Of a DNA stretch of 64,000 nt, positions 35,384-48,098 are shown one piece after another. The stretch lies in NCBI RefSeq assembly GCF_000687475.1, contig NC_057317.1, forward strand, positions 3,472,001 through 3,536,000, read 5' to 3'. Each line of letters opens with the position of its first letter. Position 1 is the stretch's first letter. Under the pieces are notes generated by a model. The model did not search any database. It was not told the origin of the DNA and worked only from the letters and a program-made list of their open reading frames with translations. The position numbers and the translations under genes are program-made. This DNA comes from Ustilaginoidea virens (taxonomy: Eukaryota > Ascomycota > Sordariomycetes > Hypocreales > Clavicipitaceae).

Positions 35384-36036
35384 GGTACCAATAATATCGT
35401 GGCACTTGGTTCAACCGATGGGAGATGATAGGGTCGAGATGGGTCACAGATGAGAACAAGAGCCTCGAGGACTGCAAGATGGGTGTGGACCGAAAATACT
35501 CAGCCGCCAGCTGCGGGTGAAAAGTTGTCTGCTTAGGACGAGGACGGCGGATAACAGACGAGTCGCTTGTAAAGGAAATGTGAAACTTGATCCAAAGTCA
35601 AGGGAAGAAGGAGCGAGATATATCAGAAGGAGGCGCCGGGTGAGGCGGGTGTGTAGCAGACGAGGGGGAAAATCCGGACACGTGGTGAGGCGGAAAGGAG
35701 CTTGCCTAAGTAGTTGGTGAAGCCCAAGCCATGCTGGATATCGCAGGCCAGTTGTTGAGATGGAGGACGATCGTTGACATTTTCTATGGCGACGGCGAGT
35801 GGCAGCCAGGGGTGGGGGGGGGGGGTCCAGCCGGCTGGTACTTGGCAACGTCCTGGCTTCGAACCGCGAGTGAAAGATAACTGCGACCCAAAGAGCTGGT
35901 CTGGCTTTGCTGAATCCCTGCCATAGTGCGCTCTCGGGCGTGCATTATGTCCGAGAAGTGGACGTGAAGTACATGCCACACTGCAACATGAGCGTTAGGT
36001 AGGTACCTAAGGTAGGTACCTAAGGTAGGTTCCCTC

Positions 36037-36110
36037 TGAGCAGTGGGCAGCGGGCAGCGGGCAGCGGGCAAGCGGCAGCGGGCAAGCGGCAGCGGGCAAG
36101 CGGGCACACC
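36037..36110 (+). repeat. GGGCAGC / GCAAGCGGCAGCG tandem repeats
   Basis: Three to four exact GGGCAGC units, then repeats of GGGCAAGCGGCAGC. The same 7-bp unit is repeated at about 1517-1548, 34.5 kb away, also beside GGTACC palindromes. Confidence 0.85.
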
Positions 36111-38090
36111 TCCGTGCTTTGGGGCGTGGGGGGGGAGGAGGGGAGGACAGCAGGAGCATCCCGTCCCCACAAACCAGGACTGAGGGAAGTGGCCAAGTTC
36201 CAACCAGCAGGGGGGGGGTGTCCATGCTGCGGTGAGGGGTGCGGATGTGAGGGTGCGGATGCGAGGGGTGCGACGCGAGGTGTGAGCTATCCCCAAGTCC
36301 AAAAGAGGGAACCGGATGAACCAGGATTATGGTCTGGGTGGGTGTGATGCATGGTGATGGATAGCTCATCAGCCTATAACGACACTCCCTGAGTACGTAC
36401 TCCGTACGGCCACTTGTGGCAGGGGAATGGAGGAGTCTGGTACATACCTACGTAGACCTGGACGAACACATACTACTACATGCCACCTGGGGGATGGGAG
36501 GTGCGCCGGCAGAAGGAACGGGAGGAGGGAGAAGTGTAGGCAAGGCAAGAAGGAAGGACCAGGACAGGACAGGACGCACAGGAGAGGGCCAATCAGTGCG
36601 GCCAAAAGCTGGGACAAGAGGTTGAAGGCTCCCCCATCCGGGTTCGAGGCCCAGAGGCCATGTTGCAGCGACCACGACGAGCAGACGTCAGAGTCAGAGG
36701 CCCAAGATCATGCCGCTTCTTCATGGATATGAGCATCGGCATTGTACATGGTGCGTATTACTATGTATGTACGTACGCGACCCCTGATCTTCGGAGCTTC
36801 GCCCACTTGCAAGGTGGTGTGCTTGACGTGACAACTCGAAACGGCTAAGGAGAATTACAGACCGATCCCCGACGCTATACAGAGTAGCGCGCAATTACGA
36901 ACAACTAACGGATAAAGTTCATGAGAGGGGACTTGCAACTTACGACCTGTCACCTACCTAGCTACCCATCGTTGAAACGTAGGGCGGCTCGTCAACGCCC
37001 CCCCTGGGCCGTGCAGGAAAACTAGTCATGGTCCATGGATTGATTGACTGGGAAAAAGACGACCGATCAGCCTTGTGAAGGGAAGCACCGGATCCGGGAC
37101 AAAGCTAAGCAAGCTTGCGAGTGCTAATTCGCACCATGGCCATGCCTTGCCGAGCGCGAGAGAGGCCTGCGTACTCCGTACCTAGGTTAGATAGGTACCT
37201 GCCTAGTTGGTATTGTTTATGCTCCGTACACATACATGCAACGAACGACCTACCGATGGGAATGAGACTTGGAAGACCTGTCCGAGGTGGTTCTCGGCTT
37301 GCAACTCAAGGGCTATGAGTCAAGGACTATACCACACGTGATGACAAACCTGACGTGTGCCAATGATCAGCAGAACTATCACTGCCTCGCCGCCAAGATC
37401 AACGCCACGAGCTTGATGCTCAGTGCAAGGGCGGACGAGGAGAAGAATCTCTGACAGCAAGCACAACAAGCGGCGCCGAGAAGAAACGTGCAGCGTCCGA
37501 AACTGGCTCTAGCTTGCGACTGGATGCTGCGCGATGCCGACCGAAAGCCCGCCGTGATGCCAGGCAGTTGAAGTGCTGAACTTTTGTTACTTTTCCTCTT
37601 CTCTGCTCCCGGAACCTTTGTAAGCTTGCCCAAGCAAGACGCGCACAAAGTCTGATACACGTAGTCGGCCAAGTTTACTGCAGGGGCAGTCAGCTCGGCA
37701 TGGACAGTAAGCTTGGCATGGACAGTAGCGGTTGATGCATATCGGCACCACACGTACATGTCGCGGCGAGCCAAGTTTTGGTGCCTCCCCGAGGTAGAAG
37801 ACTGAGCCCTGCAAGGAGCAGCAGATCCCGTTGCTGCTACTCTACTCCGTACGCCAAAGAGAGATGGGCCGATGACTTTCCCTTGAGTTGTTGAGTTGGT
37901 ATATTTCCACTTGTGCAGCGTTGGACAGAATGCCAGGGACAGACAGCATCATTCATCATTAGAACATTACTTTTTGCCATTCTCGGTCATGACGGCACGG
38001 GAAGGCAAAGAGGTCGCTCCTGCCTCTGTCAGTGGTGTCGGGACTCGGGACACGACTCAGGACTTGGAACCCGAGGTTGGCAAGAATGGG

Positions 38091-38162
38091 TGCTGGAGGT
38101 GCTGGAGGTGCTTGAGGTGCTTGAGGTGCCTGAGGTGCCTGAGGTGCCTGAGGTGCCTGAGG
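38091..38162 (+). repeat. 9-bp minisatellite (CTGAGGTGC type)
   Basis: About eight copies of a 9-bp unit, drifting from TGGAGGTGC to TTGAGGTGC to CTGAGGTGC along the array. Confidence 0.9.
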
Positions 38163-38609
38163 CTGGGGGAACGGAAGGTTCCTGTTTGGTCATGTTAGCG
38201 TACGTCTGGTATGTACCTACCTCCTGACTTGCAAGACATAGCAGCACACCCCTCGGCCGTGCCGCCGCTGGGGTTTGCGGGTCTAGCCATGCATGGCTGG
38301 TCGGGGCTGGTGGCTCCTGCCCCTCTCGCCCGCTTACCAGGGTACCGCCGCCCTAAAACGGTCTGGTCGCTCTCGGCTATGCTAGGACTTGTCCCGCGAG
38401 CGCGCTAGCCAAGGGCCAGCCTCCCAAACTGCAAACTGCACCCGTCTTCTCCACTTGCCCAATCCACAAGGGGGTTTATTTTCCAGCTTCAACTGCGAGA
38501 CGTCCATGTCCAGCTCCTGCATCAGCGCGCCTCCATTTCCCATCGTGCCGCTTCCTATCTGGTACCTCCCCCAACTTGTCGTTCTGGAGTAGCGAGCCTA
38601 GCGACCATG

Positions 38610-38640
<31 letters not shown>

Positions 38641-41600
38641 TGATGCGAATGGCTGGGCTGTTCGTTTGGCTCATCTCCAGAAGATGATAGTCACTGATCA
38701 GAGACGCGGAGCTGCTCAGGTCCACCCGCAGCAGTTCAGGTGGACCAGATCAACAATCCGCCGCACGCCACCGTCCCTGCATTTAGCTTTGCTCCTCTGC
38801 GGCTTTGCAAGACTTCAATTTTATTTCCGCTCACGAGGGAGGTATGTACTCGAACCTTCGTCTACTTCCCCGGAGGCCAGCCAAGCCAAGCCGTAGCTGA
38901 CTGACGTGAAGGTACTATTTCCCCACAAACCCACGCGTTGCACTAGGTCAAAGAACCATGGTTCTTTGTACTCCCCAGGTTTGATGAGTGAAGCCATTGA
39001 CTAAGAAACCTTGACTGAGAAACCAACAAGGAGTCGGGTTGGCGTATGTTAATCAAGCCATCCTTGTCTTGGGGCTTGGCCACCAGACGATACTCTCAAT
39101 CTCGGGCCGCAACTCATTCACCCACCGTGAAGCGATTACGGCATCCCCATAGATCGCCATGGCACCTGGTCTGGGCGTCATAAATTCCCCGAGAGCTAAT
39201 AATTCCTCTGGCAGGCTAAGGACCTTGCGCGGAACAACTTGCGGTGCTGTGGGCCGATGACAGCACCGGGTAATGGCAGATGCTGATTTTTCTTTGGGTA
39301 ACCCAAGCAATGAAAGTTTCTAACAATTCTCTTTGGTACAAGAAATCAGTTACGTTACAACCGCACTTGACCACTAACAGTAGGGGATTTTTGCTGCTGA
39401 CGCGTCGTACCTGCTCATATCCTCAGAAAACGGGGTCCCGCAGGCCCTCAGGAAGTCTGTTAAAGGGTCGTAGACCTCTTCTCTCATCCACGCACAAGGG
39501 AGACGATGTGGCTCTTGGAAGACAATTGCAAGACTAATCCTGCAAGCCACTTCGACGTCACTAGACCGAGTATGGATGGTTCAAGCAACAATGCGCGCAG
39601 TCTCGAGCGTGTCCAGTTTCAAAACGGGTGAATTCCCTCCGTATTTCCAGGCATCTATCTGTCTGGAGCTCTCGTTGCGACCAAACAAAGCCACAACGCA
39701 ATCTTGGTCACAGAAAAAGCTCTGAAGCCGTCATGACGCGTTTGATGTGCCCCGGAAACCAATTGGAGCTCAATAAAAATAAATGACATTGGTGATCGAT
39801 TCCTACTCAGATAGTCGGGACTCGGGACTCCGTACCGTACGTCAACATGGAAGTACTCGGTAGCGCGACCGAAAAATTAGGCATCATGCTATCGCCAATC
39901 ACACTTGAGCTTCGCTTTTCCCTTCGTTCCGGGATCATGGATCTCGGGTCGTTCAATCAGAGATCAAAACTGCTGCTGCGGCTGCATGAAGAGCCAAGCC
40001 TGGTTGCGGGGTTTCAGCTAGGAGTATGTATCACACCGTTGCATGCAGCGCTCCAGCTAGCGGAAGCAGCCCCGAATGCACATGATGTCCCAGTATATTT
40101 TTCTCGCTGCCCGTTTGTGAGATGTGATGATGCTCAGCTGGGCCAGGACTCAGGAGGTCCAGAACACTGGATGGGTCTGCATCAAGATTCAAGAGTCAAG
40201 TCCATCGGGGCGTGTGTCAATGCTTTGGTCCTTTACGCATGCATGATGGCTGATTTAACTCTCCGATGTCCCCGATAGATTTCGTCTTCCCTAGATGACT
40301 TAAGGCATGCAGGGACGAAAAGGCTGGGGCGACTGACATTGGAGTCTCACAACATGTCGATTCAAGCTTTCCAGAGTTTGTTTAGCTGCGGCTGTCAAAC
40401 CCGCCCCCGTTGAGCACGGGGTCGACTTGGCGATTTTGCAGGTGTCACGGACTCGGGAGCTAGACGCGGGGGTATCACCATCCGACGACCCCGAGAAGAA
40501 TGCAAATCTCTGTCAGATGTTGCTGTCCCAGACTTCCAAGTTCGAACCATTGCGAAGCCTTTCGCTCATCCAATAGGAAGGGCTCCTAAGCCTGGCTAGT
40601 CTGGGGTTCAGAATGTGGCATTCCAAGAAGGTGACTGCGTCTCAACAGGTAGCAGGCAGCGCTGCTCCGGTTAGCTCAAGATGGCGCAAGTTAGCTTGAG
40701 AGAGGTGGTGCTAAGAGAATGAGCGTGGTCAGGACAGGACTCAGGAATGAGGTGGAATCGATTTTGGAAGTCATGTTGGTCATTTGCCGACTTGTTCACT
40801 TTTCAAGGTGGGATTGATTGAGCGACCGGTTATTTTTCAGCTCAACACCACCGATGACGACGCCGATCAGGCCGGGTTTCTGGTATCTTGGGTTCCCGCG
40901 TCTTCTTGTCGTCACGGGATGATGGCCAACGTGGCGGCTTTCAGTCAGACTAACCCTGACAGTCACAGCGTTCTGAACTTCTGACCTCTATCCCTTGAAG
41001 GCGAGAGGTCGGCATTGGCCAGTAATTCTTTCCGGAAAGGCTCATGATGATTTTCTCGGCCCGGACAAGAGAAAACAGTCAGTGCTAGACTCGGGGCCTC
41101 GACTGACCAGGTTCGACTTCTGGAGCGGAATGCAGAGGCTTAGCGTATTAGCTATTGGATCACCTACCTGGTACGTTTGGGCCAGAATCTGTTGACATCC
41201 TTGCACTTGCAGCAGCTAGCTGACCTACGGCACTGCAGAAAGTACAAGCCATCATTCCGATGCTAAATCTACCTCGGAGTCGCGGGCTTTTCGCCCAATC
41301 CGAGGTTCCTCGAGGTCGCATTTGTTTACCTTTGGCAGGCTGCGGGGCGAAGGTGAAGCAACCAATTGACCAATTGCGACCTTGGTCCCATGAATTAGTG
41401 GGAGACATGGAACTGCACGCCTCCCTCCCCGGCAGTCAATAAATGACCTGTCGCTTACATATTACCCTTGGAGCAGCCTAGTCTCCATCGAGGGGAGAGA
41501 GACTCATTCCCACAACCAACCCATTTTGGCCAATGCAATCCCAACTTTGTCTCCATCCTGAGCTGGCTGGTCCACCAGGTTGGACTTTGAGTCTTGGAAC

Positions 41601-42714
41601 AAGCTTGCAATGTATTGCGCGGTCGTTGGGGGGGGGGGGGGGAGGCGCTTTGGTTATTGTACAGCTAGACGTCGGGCCTTTGAGAGTCAACACACGTCGA
41701 GGGAAAGCAGCTCTCTCCGCGACGAAACTTCAAAAAGGCAAATGAGTTGCGTTTCTTGCGAAAAGACGATGCGACTGACACACGACGCGACAGACGACGC
41801 GGCGCACGCAACGGGCTCTCGAGGGCCTTCCTAGTCTTGGCTACTATGCTATTGAATACTACTGGGAACTTATGTTGGAAGCCTCTTGCAAGAGCCTTGA
41901 TCTCGTTGGTGGAAGATAGTTTTAGAAACCCCCGGGCCAAAGTTCTGCCCCATGATGTGGAGGGAGATCTTGTGCATGACTGGCTGGGGAAATGGATTTG
42001 CGATTCCGGGCCGCAGCGCCAGTACATGACTGCTGAAACGGCGGCTCAAGGGAGGGAGAGGTCGACTTCTAACTTGCACTGCCTATGTAGTACCTACTGC
42101 CTAGCACCTACCGAGTACTGCGGTTTGGAGGCAGTAAGGAGCCTGGCAAATACTCCAATATTCCAGGTCGCAATGGCAATGGCAATGGCGGGTCACCGCA
42201 AAGTCGGGATATAATTGGAAACGGTCTTACTCTAGTATGCTTACGGTTCCGGGTTTTTGAATCGTTGGACTAAGACATTGTGTTCAGATGCAACAATTTT
42301 TACCAGCGAACCTCTTCGAGTCTGAAAGCTATTCCAGAGAATGCGACTGACTGCTGCTACCCCGAGGGAGGGGTGGGTGTTGGGGGGTTGGGGGGTTGGG
42401 GGGGGGGTTGCGATCCGCTGATGAGAGTTGTGGTACATAGGTATCCGTGCTATTTCTCGACAGCTGGCTTTGCCGACGCAAACGTGGTCCATGATCGATC
42501 CGTATGTCAAGTAGCAAGGGATCTAATCGTGACGAGTTACAGCTCAAGACAAGGAACAAATGTTATCTGATTAATCAACGACGATCAAGGACCCTGACAT
42601 GCAGACCCACCTTGCTGTTGAGAGGAGGAAGACGGGAAGGGAAGGGGGGGAAGGGGTTTCAGCCAAGGGAAAAACAACGGGAACGGCAAAAAAAAATCTA
42701 GCCAGGCAGCCTGG

Positions 42715-42799
42715 CTCCAGTACTACTCTATCCAGTACTACTCTCTCCAGTACTACTCTCTCCAGTACTACTCTCTCCAGTACTACTCTCTCCAGTACT
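42715..42799 (+). repeat. 15-bp minisatellite (TACTACTCTCTCCAG)
   Basis: Five to six near-perfect copies; the first unit differs by one base (CTCTAT). Confidence 0.92.
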
Positions 42800-43599
42800 G
42801 CTTAGGAAACCAACCCTGGACTGAGTGACGACTCCCGCAGGAACGCAAGTTGATGACGCTGATGATGAGCAGTCCATGACCCTGAAAGGCCGATATTCAG
42901 CGGAAATGGGTCACCTGGAATCGAGGCCCCGGCTGGTCTGGTGGGTTTACGAGCCAACGAGCACCCCGTCCCGGATTCCTGGAACCTGGGCGGATTCTGT
43001 TCCGGTCGTGACGATTGGCTTGTCAACGCCAGCCCCTGGCCAAGTGGGTGGCGAATCCGGCTGTCTGGATTCTGGTCCACGATGCCAGCGCTTCCACGGA
43101 CCACCACCATGGATATGGAATTATTATAGGTGGTGAGGGGAGGGACTTTGGAGGAAAGCTCATCATCTGACGACGGGCCGCACGGAAAGACGGGGCAAAA
43201 GGGTAGTCACTCGAACGAGCGGGACTTCTGAGAGCGCCAGGTGGTGGACTTGCCGTGAGTTCTCCTTGCATACTTGTTATTTGACCAAGTCTGCAGCCTG
43301 CATCATCAGTTTCAAGCCGACAAGAAGCCGACAAGCAGCCGACAAGCAGCCGACAAGCAGCCCACAATCAAGGAGCCCAGGTCTTGCCCAACGACGTACA
43401 TATCCAACGCGATGCGATCTCTGCGTCCCTGAGAGGAGGGAGTTTTCCCCCTCTGGTTTCCGTCCATACCCATGGCTACTGCAGTTGTCGCAGCAGCAGC
43501 AGCAGCAGCAGCAACAGCAAATACCTTGTCAAAAACAAGGGGACATGCATGGCTTGTTGTCCAGACACTTCAACAAGTTGCAACCACAAAAGCATAGCC

Positions 43600-43622
43600 G
43601 GGGGGGGGGGGGGGGGGGGGGG
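43600..43622 (+). repeat. G23 homopolymer
   Basis: 23 consecutive G in intergenic DNA, followed by a further GGA/GGC-rich stretch. Confidence 0.9.
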
Positions 43623-45364
43623 AGGCGGCGGCAGGAGGGGTTGGCCGTGGAAAGGACCCGAGTCGGGCCCAGCGCGGGCAGGGGGGGTGTTTGTGTTGTT
43701 TGTGTTTGTGCGAAGTACGGATACGAAGTACGGAAATATGGTAACTGACAACCGAGCAGGCAACAGATTTGGCAAAGGGGATGGGGATGGGATGGGGATT
43801 GCTGGACGATGGCAAACCTTTGGCGCAGCAGACCAATCAGCGACAGAGATGATCCCATATCACCAGGGGCTCAAGTGCCCGTCAGAGACATGCAAGTCTG
43901 GAGCGTCTGGAGCGTCTGGAGCTCACCTCACCGTAGCACTTCAGAAACATGCGTTTCGACTTCGGCCTATACCTGATGGGCCACATGGCTGGGCCAGGAA
44001 GTTGGTCATGGTCATCGACTCAACATGGGCGACAGAGATGAACCTACATACCTACCTACCTAGCCGGTCCATTCTTGCTTTATTGTTCAGCAGTTGGGCG
44101 GACGGACGGCTCACTCACCCTCGCAAGGGAACAGGGGTTGCCAACATTGTGGCTCGCTGATGATGTTGCCCAAAAAGAAAAGAAAAAAAAAAAAAAAACT
44201 GGGCAACCCATCAACCCATGACGGAAAGGAGTCGTCGACAAGACCAAAAGGGTGCAAGGTGGCGTGTTGAAAGCCCATTTCGGGGCCAGGAAAATGCACG
44301 ACACCACACCAAAATCCCTTCCCCTTGCGCCCCCCCCCCCCCCCCCCACCCACCTCCTCCCCCCAGCCAGCCCCTGCTCTGCCTTTGGGGTGGCAAGGCA
44401 AAAACAAGGGAGAATTAGAGGATGCCCCTTCTCGTGCCCACTTTCTCCCGCGCTCAACGCAACATTTTGCCATGGAGAACTTGGCGACGTTGAGGGGTGG
44501 CCGATATCAAAAGCGGGGCCAATCTGTATTTGTCCAAAACTCCAGACTCGGATAGCATCATACGGAGTTGCGCATTACGAAGTAGGACTCGGTATGCTTC
44601 GGACAGTTTCCTAACCGAGTCGAGCTAACAGCTTAGCTCGCCTCATCAATGACGCCAAGGTTTTCGGAGACGGGATACTTTGCTGTCATGCCATCCTTGC
44701 CGCTTTCCTGCTGCACAGACCCCCACGACTCTACTCGGCAAGCCTGCCTTTACTTTTGCACTAGTAGATGAACAAGGCAGAGGCAGAGGCAGACATGACA
44801 GGATCGTCTCTTCAACAACTGCGGCATGCGGCTGCGGCCGAGACCTACCCGTGTTCTTTTGGGATTGTCATTTTGCCATCCGGGGACGACAGAGCTTGCG
44901 AGGTGCCCCATGAACAAGTTGAGTGTCGACACTATGACGACTTGGACAGGCTCGCGTTTGGCAGAAGTTCTGCCATTCCATTCCATTCCATTCCATGCTG
45001 GCATTTTCTCTTGCTCAGACGAGCTTAAATGGCAAGGGTTGAGCACCACATGCGGACCAACAACTTTTTACGGATCGCATGCTGTTTCTCGTGTTTCTCG
45101 AATCTGGGCAAAGCAGCTGCTGAACCCAGTCCGTACCTTTGCCTGAGCCCCCCCCCCCCCCCTGACCACGATGCTGGTTGCGCGTGACGTGACGAGACCT
45201 GACGTGACGCACACGGCACAGCAGGGGAAGCGGCCCGCTGGCGAGATGGTCTCGGTTTCCATGCTGGAACTTGGGAACACTCACTCCCTCTCCTGCCTGG
45301 CAAAAATGCCCTGGGCAGACAATTTCACGTGGAAGACGAGGCCCCTGGTTGCGTCTGATTGCGC

Positions 45365-45368
<4 letters not shown>

Positions 45369-45400
<32 letters not shown>

Positions 45401-45411
45401 GGGGGGGGGGG
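45369..45411 (+). repeat. T31-G12 composite homopolymer
   Basis: 31 T are followed immediately by 12 G with no interruption. Confidence 0.9.
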
Positions 45412-45610
45412 TGTTTTCTCCCCTATCCTGCCAAAGAACCCTGCATGTCTCCATCATGATATATCTTCATCCCGGCCGGCCCCACAAGTATGCTCTCCGT
45501 TACATAGCCGCTCCGGAGTCTGGGAGTCTGAGTCTGGACCTTGGTCCGTCGTATAAGAAATGGTGAAGCTTTCAACCGCATCATCACGTTCAAGTATGTT
45601 TTGGCTCAGG

Positions 45611-45703
45611 CGGTAGGCGGTAGAAGGTAGACGGTAGACGGTAGACGGTAGACGGTAGACGGTAGACGGTAGACGGTAGACGGTAGACGGTAGGCGGTAG
45701 ACT
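45611..45703 (+). repeat. 7-bp minisatellite (GGTAGAC)
   Basis: About twelve tandem copies of GGTAGAC, with GGTAGGC and GGTAGAA variants at the edges. Confidence 0.93.
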
Positions 45704-46292
45704 GTAATGGTTGGCAGGCCCAGTGCTGCTGATGCATGCTGCTCCGTGCTTCATCGCATCTCCTGGTTGGAACCAAACTCCAGCACGGACTGGTGGGAGC
45801 TTTCCGAATTGCGTTTGGCGTTTGGGACCTTGTAGTCTTCCGCCTATGCTCTTGTTTGACAGGCAGGGTAGTTGCTCACGGACCGACCAAGCACAGTTGC
45901 AACCCAGCATACATACTCTTGTTGCTGATGACATTGCTCATCCGACATTTCCGCTGTCTGGGCCTCGGATTTCTTTCTTCCGTCTTTTCCCTCGGCAGGG
46001 TTGGGTGACAAGACAAGTTGCCACAGAATCAACTTTGTCGTGTCGACTCGCTAGCGGCAAGCGCCGGGTTTGTCGTGCAATCATTTCGTGTCGTGTGTCT
46101 TTGCTGACGGGGTGCGTCACCCTGGAACCAGACCCGAAGGCTCTGCCATCAGCTAGATTAGATGCGGTAACCAGGTAGATGCTGCTTGTTTGGTGTCGGC
46201 TTGACGTTGACTCCCGGCCGATGCGTCTGTCGTGACTCGTGCGTGTATGGTTCCATGGCTTCAATGTCGCTCAATTCCGAGTCGCGACAAGT

Positions 46293-46329
46293 GGTCTGTC
46301 TGTCTGTCTGTCTGTCCGTCTGTCTGTCT
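46293..46329 (+). repeat. (TCTG)n microsatellite
   Basis: About nine TCTG units with one TCCG variant. Confidence 0.92.
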
Positions 46330-46817
46330 CGCTGGCCTGCCTGCCTACAGTACCTTGGGTACCTACCTGGCAGGCATGGTTTGAACATGTCTGATCTGCT
46401 AATGCACGGCGCCAGTTCTCGCTAGCGCCGGATTGGCTCCTGCTGCCTTGCCCTTTCCTCGTCATGCTCCCGCGCCTTCTGCATTGGGTGGTTGCGTCGA
46501 GACTTGGGACGGGAAAGTGCTGCCCGCATGAACCATGGAGGAAACCAGCCCGGCAACGGAGTAACGTGTGGATCCACGTGCATACGGTTGCTTGCTCCAG
46601 AGGGGCTCTGGTGACCCGACCCAGTCCGTACGATACTGAAAGGTTAGATGCGAGGAACCTGCCCAAGGTACCTACCTACCTGACAGGAGGTAGGTTTGCA
46701 GGATGGACTCTTCCGGTACCAACTTCATAATTCAACTCAATTACGGGTTTTCCTTTCCCTTGCCCTTCTTGCCAGGCCATGCATGCCGACTAGGGGTCTC
46801 TTTTTTTTCCTTTTTTT

Positions 46818-46850
<33 letters not shown>

Positions 46851-47729
46851 TTTGCTGATTGGCAATCAATCAAATCTGGGTCCAAAGCTCCTTGTGCGGT
46901 AGGGGCATCCCGTGTCTCTCGTAAGTGTCAGCAGTCAGTCTGTAGACGAGACCTGTCAGATATGGGCTGGACTTGAGAACTCGAGATTCCCTGGAGCTGC
47001 AGCAGCAAGCAAGGTACGTCGGCCCACCTGCAACCATTCATTCAGGCGTTGCGTGACCATTACCGTCCGCAGAGTTGACTAATCGGACAGAAAGGCAGCC
47101 GTGGAAGCGGCCGACGCAGGCAGGCTTTCCAACGGGGGACATCCAATCCAATCTTACTTGCCCTTGCTTGCCCACCCTTGTCGAGCCTCTGCAGCATCCT
47201 GCAGCCTGCATCCTGCATTCGCACATCTCGATCGGTTTTCGGTTTTGCTCGAAGCTGAAGGGCGGCGAGGAGACACCGTATCCGTAGATCGGCACAACCC
47301 AAACTGTTCGACTTGGCGTGGCCACACCAGACGTAGGAACTGCAAACACTCGGGGGACAGGCCCCCCGTCGGCCAGGTTCGTGCCCAGCATTGGCAATGG
47401 CAAGGTCATGGATGGCAGACCTTGAAGCCGATGGCTTTCGGGACGGGGCGCATCCACAAGAAGCCCGAACCGATCCGAACCCACCCTTCCCTCTTCATAG
47501 GCGCCAAGTCGAGTCGAGCCCAGGGCATGGTGCAGCTGTGTTTCCGTACGGAGTATGTATGTACATGTCGGGGGAATCGACGGATTGGTTTGATTCCCAA
47601 GTTCCAACAGTGCAGCTCGGCCGGAACCTGGCGAATCAGGTGAACCAGGCCTGGCTTTCTCCCCTTTGGTTTTTTTTTTTATTATTTTTTTTTATTTACT
47701 TTGCCAGCCAGTCGGTAGTTGACGTTTTG

Positions 47730-47764
<35 letters not shown>

Positions 47765-48098
47765 CTCAGAGAAGTCAAGACTGCATGCGAAGTACGGAGT
47801 ACTTGCTGTGCTCGTCTTCCCCCCTCAGAAGCGGCAACGGGGAACGGTCCCCGTCTTTGCATCATCTAGGTTCCATGCAGTGCCCGTTTATTCGACATGG
47901 CGCTGCTCAAGGTCTTGAGGTCGGGTTTACAATTACCTTGTTGGCATGATGTCTCAGTCCAAGTGAGGACTGTAAAGCGGGAACGTGGAAAAAGTTTGAT
48001 GGTTGCTTCATGGGGGGGAAATAAAAAATAAAAAAAAATAAAACCGCCACGCTATGCGAAGTTGCCCAAATGGCCCTCCAACTGGTCTTGGAGAAAAT

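Larger units (their letters stand above)
35384..48098. other. 12.7-kb gene-poor region
   Basis: I can support no gene here on either strand. Open frames rarely exceed 130 codons, have no recognisable motif and often run through repeats. Contents: GGGCAGC repeats (36037-36110), minisatellites at 38091-38162, 42715-42799 and 45611-45703, (CTGG)n at about 38608-38638, (TCTG)n at 46293-46329, homopolymers (G23 at 43600, C15 near 45148, T31+G12 at 45369-45411, T-runs at 46811-46849, A32 at 47730-47761) and several TACGGAGTA palindromes. Small spliced genes or non-coding RNA genes could be hidden here. Confidence 0.55.

Noticed and set aside
35855..35872. GGTTCGAAGCC on the minus strand, resembling a tRNA B box
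   Set aside because: Upstream sequence gives no cloverleaf and the supposed acceptor stem does not pair.
36629..36650. GGGTTCGAGGCCC, resembling a tRNA B box
   Set aside because: No A box at the right distance and no 7-bp acceptor stem can be formed, so this is not a tRNA.
39847..40278. 143-codon plus-strand frame in the gene desert
   Set aside because: It is the cleanest frame in that region, but I recognise no motif and see no flanking exons, so I do not call it.
42715..42799. Regular 15-bp repeats considered as a CRISPR array
   Set aside because: There are no spacers, the units are contiguous, and the genome is a fungus.
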